Below are positions 1 through 8,221 of a DNA stretch of 13,990 nucleotides, piece by piece; position 1 is the first letter of the stretch, and each line of letters starts with the position of its first letter. The stretch is from assembly GCA_021823385.1 (NCBI GenBank), contig JAKAOC010000008.1, positions 1-13,990 on the forward strand. The letters are read 5' to 3'. The translations under genes were made by a program, and so were the position numbers. The notes beneath the pieces are model-generated. The model saw only the letters and a program-made list of their open reading frames with translations. It searched no databases and was not told the DNA's origin. Source of the DNA: Actinomycetes bacterium (GTDB lineage: Bacteria; Actinomycetota; Acidimicrobiia; Acidimicrobiales; Acidimicrobiaceae).

Positions 1-912
1 GTTGGAGCCGATGATGGTCCCGAAGCCGGAGAAGGCGGTGCAGGTGCCTGAACAGGTGGAGGAGTATCCGGTGGAGGTGCTCAGCACCGCATAGCCGTCG
101 ATGGTGTCCACCACCAGCTGGGTGCCGCTAGCCCCCGTCGCCTGGGAGAGATCAAGCGTGTCGGACGTCGCGGACGTCGATCCGGTCAGGGTCGCAGACC
201 CGTTCGCCATGCTGGATGCGGCGGTGAAGGAAGCGCCCGAAAGGGCCCCAACGGTCCCGAAGCCAGCCGCGGAGATTACCTGGCCCGAGGCGGAGGGCGT
301 TGCCACAATGGCCGTGACGCCGCTGTCGGCCGTCAGATCTTGCGTGCCCGCGGCAGAACAGACGGAATCCAGCGACCCGACTTGCGGGTTTGTTGCGCCG
401 GTGGCTGTCCCGAACGATGCCGCCGCCCCAGTGTTCGCCGGCATGACGTACTGCAACCCGCTCGGCGAGCTAAAGCCCGTTATCGTAAAAGCCGGTACGC
501 AGTAGGTCGCCGATTTCAGCGACACCGCATGCAGGTCGACTACGAACCATTCAGCGCCGTTGCCGCTCACGGCAACCGATGCCAGCGAAGTCGGGCTGAG
601 AGTCACCCCCGTGAGGCCGGTGCATGTGCTGGTCGTCCCGTTCGCCGACCACGAGACCGACACCGCGCCACTCGCGTTCGCGCTCAATACCACCGGAGAC
701 GATTGAGACGATGGCGCCCCGGTGATCGATACGGTCATCGCAGTCCCGGACATGGCACACGAGACACTGGTGCTCGGCGTTGCCGATGCTGGAGAGGCAA
801 GCACCGCAAAGGCGGCCAGTGTCGCGACGGCCGCTCCCGCAGCGAGAGCTGCGCCAAGCATGAGGCTGCGAGCTTTATTGCGCAGGCTGTTTGGCATCAA
901 TGCTTTATCCAT
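1..912 (-). CDS. Exported Ala/Ser/Thr/Gly-rich protein, 3' end beyond window (partial)
   Basis: I translated an open frame on the minus strand from an ATG at 912-910 to position 1, giving 304 codons with no stop, so the gene continues off the left edge. The N-terminus looks like a Sec signal peptide. It has a basic start (RNKAR, residues 11-15), a long Ala/Leu hydrophobic stretch (about 17-39) and an A-S-A cleavage site near residue 44. The mature part is low in charge and rich in Ser, Thr, Ala and Gly. Scattered cysteines, including a CSGTC near residue 294, would suit disulfides outside the cytoplasm. The start lies two bases after the stop of the preceding 814-aa gene, with a weak GATGAG six bases upstream, so translation is probably coupled. 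A second Met at codon 6 is an alternative start. I do not recognise a domain and assign no function. Composition resembles the neighbouring exported protein. Confidence 0.8.
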   Translation of the reverse strand, partial: MDKALMPNSLRNKARSLMLGAALAAGAAVATLAAFAVLASPASATPSTSVSCAMSGTAMTVSITGAPSSQSSPVVLSANASGAVSVSWSANGTTSTCTGLTGVTLSPTSLASVAVSGNGAEWFVVDLHAVSLKSATYCVPAFTITGFSSPSGLQYVMPANTGAAASFGTATGATNPQVGSLDSVCSAAGTQDLTADSGVTAIVATPSASGQVISAAGFGTVGALSGASFTAASSMANGSATLTGSTSATSDTLDLSQATGASGTQLVVDTIDGYAVLSTSTGYSSTCSGTCTAFSGFGTIIGSN

Positions 913-914
913 AA

Positions 915-1409
915 TCAGCTCATCCCAACTACGGGCTTGTTCAAGGTCAAGTTGCCGGTCGAGCCGTAAAAGTTGGCGTTCCCGAAGCTGAAGATGCCCC
1001 CGTCCGAGGCGACCAGCCAGTAGCCCTTGCCATCCGGGGTCGCCGCCATGCCCACGATGGGCTTGTTCAGGGTCAAGTTGCCGGTCGAGCCGTAGAAGGC
1101 GGCGTCACCGAAGGAGAAGATGCCACCGTCCGAGGCGACCAGCCAGTATCCCGCGCCATCCGCGGTCGCCGCCATGCCCACTACGGGCTTGTTCAGGGTC
1201 AAGTTGCCGGTCGAGCCGTAGAAGGCGGCGTCACCGAAGGAGAAGATGCCACCATCGGAGGCCACCAGCCAGTAGCCCTTGCCGTCCGGGGTGGAGGCCA
1301 TGCCGACGATCGGCTTGTTCAGGGTCAAGTTGCCGGTCGAGCCGTAGAAGCCGGCGTTCCCGAAGCTGAAGATGCCCCCGTCCGAGGCGACCAGCCAGTA
1401 GCCCTTGCC
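915..1409 (-). repeat. Four tandem 126-bp coding repeats (42 aa each)
   Basis: Four in-frame copies lie at about 1409-1284, 1283-1158, 1157-1032 and 1031-918; the last is cut to 38 residues and ends in VVGMS and the stop. Copies differ at a few codons, for example GKG versus GAG at the start and NAG, DAA, DAA, NAN before FYG. The DNA is nearly identical between copies, especially the second and third, which suggests recent duplication or conversion. Confidence 0.93.
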
Positions 1410-3359
1410 GTTGAGGCCGGTACTCGTGGTGGTGCCGGTGGAGCTGGTGGTGCCGGGCGCGTTCACGTCAACCGTGGCCTGCACGGTAAAGGGGAACTCC
1501 ACCGCCTGATCCACCCCGGCAATGGTCCCGGAAACCTGCGCGTAAGGGGCGTTGCCGCCCGAGATCTGCGCGCTTGGGGTGGCAAACTGCACCGTGCCGG
1601 CACCAGCCGACCCCTGTCCCTGGAAGGTGAAGGTCGATTGGACAACCGGCACGGAGAAGAGAGAAGCCAAGCTGCTTGCCGTGGCCGAGGCCGCCGTGGG
1701 CGCGGTGGCTGCGATATCCGGGTTGACGGATGGGCTCTGGTTCGTGGGCGTCGGATACTGCTCCGACAGTCCGACTGGCTGGCCCGCCGCGATATCGAAG
1801 CCTGATAATTGAGATGCGGGGATGGTGGCGATCGGGTCGCTGACGGGGCTTTCGTAGGCTTGGAGAGCCGAGGGAGCGGTGAAGCCGGTAGGACTGTCGA
1901 AGTACGCCGCATACGCCACCAGGTCGGCCGCACCTGGGGTAGAGGAAAGGATTCCGGCCTGGCCGCCACAAACCAGGTTGGCAAAGGTCGTGGCAGTGCA
2001 GAACTGGTTGGCCCCCTGCAGCAATGAGGCGGCCACTGTCTCCGACGCAGTGCCGACGGTGGAACCCGAAAACGCAGCGCCGGCTGGAATATATCCGACG
2101 AGAGCAGGAATCCCGCTCGTGGAGGGCGATAGAGGTGCGGCGCCCAGGTCTTCGAAATAGAAGGCGGCGCGGTTCGTGCCAAGGGCTGTGGCCAGGAAGG
2201 CCGTGGGAGAGAAGCCGGCCGGGAGAGTGACGCTTTCGCTCCTCGAGGTCACCGATTGGGCGCCCAGATCAACTGTCGCTTGGCCAACGGCTAAAGCCGT
2301 TGCGGACAGCGTCAGGTAGTCGAGGTATACGGAACCCGGGGTGGTGGTGAGCAGCACCTGCAGGCTTGCCGGTACCGCGCCCGGCAGGCCGTTCAGTGCC
2401 GCAGGAGCTGAGATCCCCAAGCTGGAGCTCCCGGGGGTCAGCGTCCAAATGTATGAAGGTAACCCCTGGGCGATCAGCGACTCGTCGCCGGTACCATTCG
2501 CCGCCAGGGCGAGGTTGGCCACCGTCGATGAGGTGGAAAGGGCGCAGCCCGCCGAGCAGGCCAGACTCCAGTTGGATGTGGCCGTGACCTGCAGGGCGTT
2601 CACCACGGTGGTCGGAATATTGCCTGCGGCGTCCCCGGTCAGGGCGATCGCCGCATAGGCGGAGCCGCCCGAGGTGTCGGCTGCAAAGGTTGCTCCCGAG
2701 GCGCCGCTCACTGACAGGTCAACGCTTTTTGAGACGATCTGCCCATTCACCAGATCCACTACCAGGACGACCCAGTAATCACCGCTCCCTTGGGCAACCA
2801 GGGCCTGGACCAACAACGAGGGATCAGCCACCACACAGACGCCCGGCGGGCAATAGGTGGCCGAATACCCGGCCATGGAGGTGCCGGAGATGGGAATGCC
2901 GGGACAGCTGGCGGTCGTCGAAGCCGCCGGAGTTGCCGTCGGGTTGAAGTCGATGGAGGTCCAGCAGTTGGCTTGAGACGAGGCGGCGGGCGACACCGCG
3001 TAGATCTGCACCTCGGCAGTGTTGGAGCCTTGGTAGACGGCCAGCACGTCTCCGGCTAGGGCCGTGGCGCTGATGGGCACCTGCACAATCGACGGGCGCA
3101 TCTGCGCGGCGCTTGCACCATCACCAGAAGGCAGGAGGAGCTGGCCCGAGCTTCCAAAGTCCTGGTTCACCCCGACCAGTGGCGTGGACGAGAAGCCCGC
3201 AGCAGCAGCCCTGCCGACCAATCGATCGCTTGAAGCCGGCTGTGCTGCTACGAGCAGAGCAGCAGCCAGGGCCATGGCCAGGCGTACGAAGACCCCTGAC
3301 CGCCGCTTCGAGTCTGCGACACCGCCTCGAATCAATGAACGCCTTTCCAAACTTTGCAC
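915..3359 (-). CDS. Exported protein with four C-terminal [17 protein letters not shown] repeats
   Basis: This 814-aa protein begins with a basic segment and a hydrophobic Ala/Leu run (about residues 28-42) followed by AQPASS, so it is probably a Sec-exported protein. The long middle part (about 50-630) is Ala/Ser/Thr/Gly-rich with few charges and several closely spaced cysteine pairs. [13 protein letters not shown] linker leads to four tandem 42-residue repeats (about 651-814) built on [17 protein letters not shown] and [13 protein letters not shown]. Such repeats are common at the C-termini of actinobacterial secreted proteins and may form a beta-propeller-like or wall/ligand-binding module; that role is inferred. 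The gene follows the spike-tip gene by 19 bases, so it sits in the same transcription unit. The start is uncertain: GTG at 3359 has poor spacing, while TTG at 3335 has GGAAAGG six bases upstream and would remove eight residues. It is not a standard eCIS component. Confidence 0.88.
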   Translation of the reverse strand: MQSLERRSLIRGGVADSKRRSGVFVRLAMALAAALLVAAQPASSDRLVGRAAAAGFSSTPLVGVNQDFGSSGQLLLPSGDGASAAQMRPSIVQVPISATALAGDVLAVYQGSNTAEVQIYAVSPAASSQANCWTSIDFNPTATPAASTTASCPGIPISGTSMAGYSATYCPPGVCVVADPSLLVQALVAQGSGDYWVVLVVDLVNGQIVSKSVDLSVSGASGATFAADTSGGSAYAAIALTGDAAGNIPTTVVNALQVTATSNWSLACSAGCALSTSSTVANLALAANGTGDESLIAQGLPSYIWTLTPGSSSLGISAPAALNGLPGAVPASLQVLLTTTPGSVYLDYLTLSATALAVGQATVDLGAQSVTSRSESVTLPAGFSPTAFLATALGTNRAAFYFEDLGAAPLSPSTSGIPALVGYIPAGAAFSGSTVGTASETVAASLLQGANQFCTATTFANLVCGGQAGILSSTPGAADLVAYAAYFDSPTGFTAPSALQAYESPVSDPIATIPASQLSGFDIAAGQPVGLSEQYPTPTNQSPSVNPDIAATAPTAASATASSLASLFSVPVVQSTFTFQGQGSAGAGTVQFATPSAQISGGNAPYAQVSGTIAGVDQAVEFPFTVQATVDVNAPGTTSSTGTTTSTGLNGKGYWLVASDGGIFSFGNAGFYGSTGNLTLNKPIVGMASTPDGKGYWLVASDGGIFSFGDAAFYGSTGNLTLNKPVVGMAATADGAGYWLVASDGGIFSFGDAAFYGSTGNLTLNKPIVGMAATPDGKGYWLVASDGGIFSFGNANFYGSTGNLTLNKPVVGMS
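3342..3348 (-). promoter_or_regulatory. Possible ribosome binding site favouring a TTG start at 3335
   Basis: On the minus strand GGAAAGG lies six bases before an in-frame TTG (3335-3333) of the 814-aa exported protein. The annotated GTG at 3359 has only a G-run directly against it. This argues for the shorter form, but the signal peptide is intact either way. Confidence 0.4.
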
Positions 3360-3378
3360 CCCCGGCCGCCCAAGCGGC

Positions 3379-3765
3379 TCAGGCGTTTACCTCTACCGAG
3401 AACTGGCCCGGCTCGATGATCTCGACAACGCCACCCCACGCACAGTTGCAAATGCTTCCCATCACGAGAACGGGGATCCCGTCCGCCTGAACTGTCGGGG
3501 CGATCGGGATCCACGGGTCCACGATGACCGGCACGCAGGGCATGGGCGTGAGCACGCCCAACGCCGCGGTGGTGGCAGTGACGACCTCGGGATTGGCGAG
3601 CGAGTCGCACATCCCAAAGGGTGGGATGTTATCGATCGGTATCACATCGGCGATGGTGGCAACGGGAAGCTCATCGGCCAGCACCGTCGACTCGGCTATG
3701 AGCGTCGAGGGCGCCATGCCAAACGAGCAAATCATTTGTGCTCCGGCAACAACTATTGGGGGCAA
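3379..3765 (-). CDS. DUF4280 PAAR-like spike-tip protein (Pvc10/Cis10-type)
   Basis: This 128-aa protein matches the DUF4280 (PAAR-like) pattern. It has [13 protein letters not shown] near the start (residues 8-20), NIPPFGMC (46-53), a VLTPMPCVP segment (71-79) and a terminal [16 protein letters not shown] (106-121). Cysteines at 13, 53, 77, 106 and 108 are candidates for metal binding. PAAR-like proteins cap the VgrG spike and form the sharp tip that pierces the target membrane; in eCIS the counterpart is Pvc10. The start is a TTG at 3765-3763 with GGAAG seven bases upstream (plus-strand 3773-3777). The gene lies 26 bases after the zinc-ribbon membrane protein gene, away from the spike gene it works with, but in the same operon. 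Length is normal and no effector domain is fused. I am confident of the family; placement at the tip follows from family knowledge. Confidence 0.92.
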   Translation of the reverse strand: MPPIVVAGAQMICSFGMAPSTLIAESTVLADELPVATIADVIPIDNIPPFGMCDSLANPEVVTATTAALGVLTPMPCVPVIVDPWIPIAPTVQADGIPVLVMGSICNCAWGGVVEIIEPGQFSVEVNA

Positions 3766-3791
3766 GTGCCCACTTCCTTTCGCACGCGCCG

Positions 3792-5246
3792 CTACTGAAG
3801 CCTGTAGAAGAGCACCTCGGCAATGGAGACGCTCTTGCCTATCGGGGACAGGTAAACGGACTTGATGGTGACAGTCACCCTGCTCACGTTGTTGCGAACC
3901 AACGTGAAGGACTGGAAACTGGAGCTGTCGACCAGCGTGTAGGTCACGGACTTCCCATTGTTGAAGCTCAGCGTCACCTTGGCCGGGCGGGGCTGCGAGG
4001 TGTAGTCGGCCGCTGTGTCGTTCGCGCCGATGATAAAGCCGATCTTGTCGAGGCGCGTCGCGGGCGACAGCGTGAAGGTGATCGACTGGCCCACGCCGCT
4101 GTTGGGGGTTGGCTTAGCCGCCCAATAGGTGGTGGAAAGGCCATCGATGGCGTTGGTGGGCGGAAAACCCGCAAGTGATGAGGTGGCTGTGGCGCTAACC
4201 GGGTAGATAGCCACATACTTGAGCGCGAGGCGGTTGGATACGGCCGCCTTGATTCGGGTTATCTCGGAGTTGATCGGATTGCGCAAGGGGCCGAGATAGG
4301 CAAGCAGCAGGCCAACGACCACCACCAGACCCAGGGCACGTTGGGCAACGGTGACCAACCTGGTGCGGACGGTCTCGTTGGATGCATCCGCGCCTTGGGA
4401 GCGCCAATGCCGTCCCACCCGTTCCCCGGCCTGGGCTTGGCGCGGCTTGAGGTAGAAGGTCCGCTCGAAGATGATCCGAGCCCGCCTTATTATGCGCTGC
4501 CAACGCGACAGCGGCGGTGGGGGCGGTGGGGGCGGTGGGAGCACATTTCCGCAGTGGTGGCAGAAGTAGCGCTGCACCTCATTGGTCGTTCCGCAGACCG
4601 AGCAGATGATTCCGCTTGCCAAAGTTTTTCGCTCGAGGCGGACCGCTCCCCCGTTCTCACCCGCTCGGCGAACCGGCCTGCGACTCACCCGTTGGGGCTT
4701 GAGGGCGCTCGGAGCCACAGCGCCATTCGCTGCGGCCTCTGACGGCTCCGCCTCCGCGAACGCATCAGCGGCCGGGCCACCCGTTTCCGTGTCTTCAGGT
4801 GCTACAGGCTCGGCATCACCCACCTGTGCGGGAGGGGTGGGCACCCGGGCTGAAGGGGCGCCTTCGGTAACCGGCTCGATCAAGGTCTCTGTCTGGCCTG
4901 GCTCGGCCCGGTCGCCGGCCGACTCCGTCACCGTCCCGACCCCCGGGGTGCTCTCCACCTCAGGGATAAGTGCAGTGAGGCTACCGCCCGCAGCGGCGAT
5001 CGGCGGCGCCGAAGCAGGTCCACCTAGCTCGCCGGCCAGGTAGCTCGGTGCGAGCCTCGATCCGGCGGAGTCGTCCTCCATCAACGAGCCCTCGGGTTGA
5101 GGATCAGTGCCGGGACCCGCCGCAGGACCGGACGTGGACTCAGGCTCGGAGACACGTTCGCCGGTCCACTCCAGAAACGAACCGCAGGACACACAGAATG
5201 ATGTGCCCTCCTTGTTCCGGAAGCCACAGGTCTTGCAGACGATCAT
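3792..5246 (-). CDS. Zinc-ribbon, single-TM protein with C-terminal discoidin-like domain; candidate CIS membrane tether
   Basis: This 484-aa protein has an N-terminal zinc ribbon (C4-x2-C7, C18-x2-C21) and an acidic, Pro/Ala/Glu-rich disordered stretch (about 25-200). A second zinc ribbon follows (C215, C218, C229, C232), then nine consecutive prolines (237-245) and a very basic segment (about 248-285). One transmembrane helix lies near 303-319 (LGLVVVVGLLLAYLG). The C-terminal domain (about 338-484) resembles a discoidin or NADase-type glycan-binding fold, with NAIDGLSTTYWA typical of it. Basic residues before the helix predict the N-terminus inside and the lectin-like domain outside. A membrane protein encoded in Streptomyces CIS loci, CisA, is reported to link the particle to the membrane and to trigger contraction; this protein may play the same part, which is inference. 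The ATG overlaps the preceding gene's stop (ATGA), so translation is coupled. Confidence 0.87.
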   Translation of the reverse strand: MIVCKTCGFRNKEGTSFCVSCGSFLEWTGERVSEPESTSGPAAGPGTDPQPEGSLMEDDSAGSRLAPSYLAGELGGPASAPPIAAAGGSLTALIPEVESTPGVGTVTESAGDRAEPGQTETLIEPVTEGAPSARVPTPPAQVGDAEPVAPEDTETGGPAADAFAEAEPSEAAANGAVAPSALKPQRVSRRPVRRAGENGGAVRLERKTLASGIICSVCGTTNEVQRYFCHHCGNVLPPPPPPPPPLSRWQRIIRRARIIFERTFYLKPRQAQAGERVGRHWRSQGADASNETVRTRLVTVAQRALGLVVVVGLLLAYLGPLRNPINSEITRIKAAVSNRLALKYVAIYPVSATATSSLAGFPPTNAIDGLSTTYWAAKPTPNSGVGQSITFTLSPATRLDKIGFIIGANDTAADYTSQPRPAKVTLSFNNGKSVTYTLVDSSSFQSFTLVRNNVSRVTVTIKSVYLSPIGKSVSIAEVLFYRLQ

Positions 5247-5788
5247 GGGCCCGTCACCAGCTCGACTCGTGCCCCGACATGCGCGGGCACGGAAGCATGC
5301 ACAATGCTCTCGAGCCTGTCGGCGGTGACATGGGATCCACTCGGGACCTGCAGCTTCACCACCAGCGACGGCATCCGCAATCCCGGCAGCTCGGCTCCGC
5401 CATGGATGGTGGAGTAGGACACACCGCCCGAGTCCTTAAGCTCCGGATCAACACCCGCGTATATCCGGACCTGCTCCCGGAGACCGTCCATGGTCCCCCT
5501 CGTCCGATAAAGCGGTATCGCCCTTCTGACCAGCTCCCTCTTGCGCTCCTCGCTCCAGGTCTCGTCCAGCGTGACCGCCACCCAATTCGCCAGCCACTCC
5601 AGAAAGTCCGCCGGTGCGAGGCGCGGATCGAAATAGGCGTCGAGGCAGTCGAGGACCAGGTGCACCGGCGCGAGGACGGAGTCCAGCGCGTCCACCAGGT
5701 CGGCTAGAAATTTGTCCTCCTGCAGCACCCCAGGGAGCCTCTCCCTGGTGGGAATTGGCATTTCGAGACCATCAATGGCAGTTCTCAC
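5243..5788 (-). CDS. Baseplate wedge protein, phage tail protein I-like (Pvc12/Cis12-type)
   Basis: From a GTG at 5788-5786 this encodes 181 residues. The FLEWLANWVAVTLDETW segment (62-78), followed by the basic helix ERKRELVRRA and YRTRGTMDGLREQVRIYAGV (94-113), is typical of P2 gpI-like tail proteins in eCIS baseplates. There the family pairs with the gpJ-like protein to build the wedges around the spike. The open frame continues upstream to 6013, but that part overlaps the gpJ-like gene by about 200 bases and reads as low-complexity shadow sequence. The GTG has GGGGGT about seven bases upstream and lies 26 bases after the preceding stop, so I prefer it. An ATG at 5761 is a weaker choice. 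The stop overlaps the next gene's ATG. Confidence 0.9.
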   Translation of the reverse strand: MRTAIDGLEMPIPTRERLPGVLQEDKFLADLVDALDSVLAPVHLVLDCLDAYFDPRLAPADFLEWLANWVAVTLDETWSEERKRELVRRAIPLYRTRGTMDGLREQVRIYAGVDPELKDSGGVSYSTIHGGAELPGLRMPSLVVKLQVPSGSHVTADRLESIVHASVPAHVGARVELVTGP

Positions 5789-5814
5789 GTTGCGACCCCC
5801 GTGCTCCTCAGACC

Positions 5815-7758
5815 TCAACCAAGGCGGATCTGATGCTCGAAGGGATAGAGCAGTGTATCGGGCCCGATCTCCACTTTTTGGGTTGCCGCGGAACGCGTGC
5901 CGGAGATCGGATCGGCCAGGAAGAGCCGGACGTCGCTCACCTCCAGTACACCTTGAACCGCCTGCAGCTGGGCGAAGACCTCGCCGGCGTGCAGGGTGCG
6001 GCCAAGGGGCCAACCGGCGCCGTCGGGTCCACCTTCGAGGGGCGAGAGAAAGCGGTAAACCCGCTCCTCGGCGTCCCTCAACACCCTCTCCGGGTCGGCC
6101 GTATTGGTGGACCTCAGCATGGCCACCACCGTGATCCCCTGGTAATTGGGCGGCTCGATCATGACCCGGGCGCCGATCGTGCGCCGATCGTCCAAATACC
6201 GGGCGATCGCGCGCAGCGACTGCTCGTTGGGGGCAAGGGAGCCGAAATCTATGCGTCCCGAGGCGTCAGTGTCGACGGCCGGGACCACCAGCACCGTCAC
6301 CGATCCCTCCCCTCCGTCGCGGAAGGTCGGGAGGCAATGGATGCGCGCCATCTCGGGGGCCGCTTCGCGCGAGAGCACCTCATAGTCATCTGCGGTAACC
6401 GCCCGAGCCAGCGATTTCAAGGAGATCGGGCCGCGAACCTTGGCCTCTTCAAGATCCTCGCCATCGACGCCCCCGGTGGCGGGGATACGGTTCTCCACCT
6501 TGGCCACGAAAGGAATTGGATTCTTCAGCATGGTTATCGAGTGCGCCTGGACGTTACCGCGGCGCCCGCCACCGCTCTGGTACCGGCGGACCTTTATCGG
6601 AGCATCCTTGGCGGGAACCGCCCCGAAACTTTTCAGCTTGCCGTCCGAGTCGCGGACCGCGGGGCCGAAGATCACCTCGCTCGAGGAGATGTCGAAAATG
6701 AAATGGAGCGAGTCAACATCGCTGCGCGAAAAGTCCGAGACGGCCTCCCATTCCTGCCATCCCGCCTCGCCTCCGACCAAGACAACGACGGGGCCCTCCG
6801 GCCTGACCACCGGCGCGTGCTCGAGTGCGAAACGCTGCCCAGCGGTGCCGTTTGAATAGCCCAGGAGCTCGTCGTCGTGGGTCTCGGCGTTGATCACCTC
6901 GACGGTGCCACCGATGGTGGATACGGTCAACGCCTGGATGCGCGGGGAGGAGGAGTAGAAGGGCCACTCCTGCGACGGCTCCGTCACGCGGCATCGGATC
7001 CAGCCTGCCCGCTCACCGTTGAGCAGCGCCGTGGCATGGGAGCGCGGGATGTGGACGGCGATATCGCCCGACTTGTTCAGCCCTCCGGTGGAGTCGCTCT
7101 CCACCTCGCACGCCTTCCAGCCACTCCCGTCGAAGGCCTCCCAGACCAGGGGCGGATTGTCGGGGTTGACGCCTACGCCCTCGATCCGGCAGTTGAAGCG
7201 CAGGTTGACCACATTAGATGGCACGGCATCCGGTAGCCCGATCAACAGCGACTCACCGGGCACAGGCGGATCCGAGAAGGCGGAGAAGGACTGGCGCGAA
7301 AGGAGGGAGCTGCGGTCGGTTTCCTGACCTGACGCAGAGACGGTGGAGGCCGATGCGGCCATCGAGGGAACTATCTGGAGATCCTCGATGGTCTCGAAAA
7401 CGATCGGCTGCGTGGACGAACTCTGCCGAGGCGTCGAGGTGCGCGTACCCCGCGGGATCGTCATGACGTCGGCCTGTGGCGCCGACAGCCAGAAGGTGAC
7501 TTCCGAGGTCGCGGCGTTTGGAGGGAAGAGCTGCACCCCGAGCAAGTCGAGGAACTTCAGGTAGATCTTGTCAGGCACGCGGTTGAGCCGGTACAGCAGC
7601 AGATCGGTCATGTAGGCGAAGGTCTCTATGAGCGTCACGCCCGGATCGGAGACGTTGTGATCCGTCCACACTCCGCTACGCCGCTGAACCATTCGCTTGG
7701 CTTCGTCGACCAGGTCCTGGAACCTCCGGTCGTCGAGATTGGGTGATGGAAGTGCCAT
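5815..7758 (-). CDS. Baseplate assembly protein, gpJ/T4 gp6-like (Pvc11/Cis11-type)
   Basis: This 647-aa protein starts with a region found in eCIS 'putative baseplate assembly proteins': NVSDPGVTLIETFAYMTDLL (residues 35-54) followed by LYRLNRVPDKIYLKFLDLLG. The C-terminal half carries a baseplate J-like segment, RGPISLKSLARAVTADDYE near 441-460, and ends with a ferredoxin-like tail region (YRFLSPLEGGPDGAGWPLGR). The family forms the main wedge of the contractile tail baseplate and transmits the trigger to the sheath. Start is the ATG at 7758; an in-frame TAG nine bases before it rules out any extension. The ribosome binding site is poor. It follows the gp25-like gene by 43 bases and precedes the gpI-like gene, the usual eCIS order. 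Confidence 0.95.
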   Translation of the reverse strand: MALPSPNLDDRRFQDLVDEAKRMVQRRSGVWTDHNVSDPGVTLIETFAYMTDLLLYRLNRVPDKIYLKFLDLLGVQLFPPNAATSEVTFWLSAPQADVMTIPRGTRTSTPRQSSSTQPIVFETIEDLQIVPSMAASASTVSASGQETDRSSLLSRQSFSAFSDPPVPGESLLIGLPDAVPSNVVNLRFNCRIEGVGVNPDNPPLVWEAFDGSGWKACEVESDSTGGLNKSGDIAVHIPRSHATALLNGERAGWIRCRVTEPSQEWPFYSSSPRIQALTVSTIGGTVEVINAETHDDELLGYSNGTAGQRFALEHAPVVRPEGPVVVLVGGEAGWQEWEAVSDFSRSDVDSLHFIFDISSSEVIFGPAVRDSDGKLKSFGAVPAKDAPIKVRRYQSGGGRRGNVQAHSITMLKNPIPFVAKVENRIPATGGVDGEDLEEAKVRGPISLKSLARAVTADDYEVLSREAAPEMARIHCLPTFRDGGEGSVTVLVVPAVDTDASGRIDFGSLAPNEQSLRAIARYLDDRRTIGARVMIEPPNYQGITVVAMLRSTNTADPERVLRDAEERVYRFLSPLEGGPDGAGWPLGRTLHAGEVFAQLQAVQGVLEVSDVRLFLADPISGTRSAATQKVEIGPDTLLYPFEHQIRLG

Positions 7759-7801
7759 CGCTCGCTAATACCTGCTCTCGTTCATCTCGCCCGACCCGCC
7801 G

Positions 7802-8197
7802 TCACTCGTGACCGATGACGTAGAACGGGTAGACAAGGTTCCTTGGGTCGTTCGTCCCCTTGATCACGTAGGTGACCCCTACGTAGAGGACCTCGGGCAC
7901 ATCCGTGTCGTAGGTGACATCGACGTCCTTCACGGTGACACGTGGCTCCCAGCGCGTCACCGAACTACGGACCTCTTGCGCGATCATCCCCGCCGTGTCC
8001 GAATTTGCCACGGAAAAGACGAAGCGATGCAGATCGCACCCAAACTCAGGGCGCATCGGGCGCTCCCCCGGTGAGGTCGCAAGGATTATGCGCATCGCCT
8101 CCTCGACCTCCTCCACGCCCGCCGAGAGGTCCACCCCGCCATCGGGAGTGATCCGGACCGGATAGGACCAGCCGTTGCCTACGAATTCGAAGCTCAT
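7802..8197 (-). CDS. gp25-like baseplate protein (GPW/gp25 family, Pvc9/Cis9-type)
   Basis: The 131-aa product has the GPW/gp25 family layout. It begins with a GWSYPVRI stretch, continues to ATSPGERPMRPEFGCDLHRF (residues 40-59), and carries the EPR motif in RWEPRV (84-86). In contractile tails this small protein joins the baseplate wedge core to the first sheath ring, so it helps start sheath assembly. Length is typical. The ATG at 8197-8195 has a strong GAGGGGG seven bases upstream. The gene sits 24 bases after the spike gene and before the gpJ-like gene, the standard eCIS arrangement. No alternative reading is needed. Confidence 0.96.
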   Translation of the reverse strand: MSFEFVGNGWSYPVRITPDGGVDLSAGVEEVEEAMRIILATSPGERPMRPEFGCDLHRFVFSVANSDTAGMIAQEVRSSVTRWEPRVTVKDVDVTYDTDVPEVLYVGVTYVIKGTNDPRNLVYPFYVIGHE

Positions 8198-8204
8198 GAT
8201 TCGG

Positions 8205-8211
8205 CCCCCTC
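8205..8211 (-). promoter_or_regulatory. Strong ribosome binding site of the gp25-like gene
   Basis: GAGGGGG on the minus strand lies seven bases before the ATG at 8197. It is among the strongest in the window and supports that start. Confidence 0.7.
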
Positions 8212-8221
8212 GCGGCCGCGG

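Noticed and set aside
340..969. Plus-strand open frame of 209 codons over the left exported gene
   Set aside because: It is antisense to a frame with a clear signal peptide, its product is Arg/His-rich, and it crosses into the neighbouring gene.
1463..2182. Minus-strand frame of 239 codons inside the exported repeat protein
   Set aside because: It lies in another frame of the 814-aa gene, has Arg/Pro-rich composition and no recognisable motif.
3275..3320. Tat signal (twin arginine) in the 814-aa exported protein
   Set aside because: [10 protein letters not shown] has two arginines but not the S/T-R-R-x-F-L-K order; an ordinary Sec signal fits better.
5789..6013. N-terminal extension of the gpI-like protein
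   Set aside because: It would overlap the gpJ-like gene by about 200 bases and reads as Arg/Pro-rich shadow sequence. A GTG with a suitable upstream GGGGGT lies at 5788.
5614..6855. Long plus-strand open frame of 413 codons
   Set aside because: It lies antisense to the gpJ-like and gpI-like genes, which have clear family matches. Its product is Arg/Gly-rich low-complexity sequence typical of a GC-rich shadow frame.
7765..7785. Six-codon mini-ORF (MNESRY) ahead of the gpJ-like gene
   Set aside because: It is in frame with the gpJ-like gene and ends in TAG nine bases before its ATG. Such short frames arise by chance, and no attenuation structure was seen.
7759..7801. The longest intergenic gap as a possible promoter or terminator
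   Set aside because: It is only 43 bases, with no convincing -35/-10 pair, no stem followed by a T-run, and genes in the same direction on both sides.
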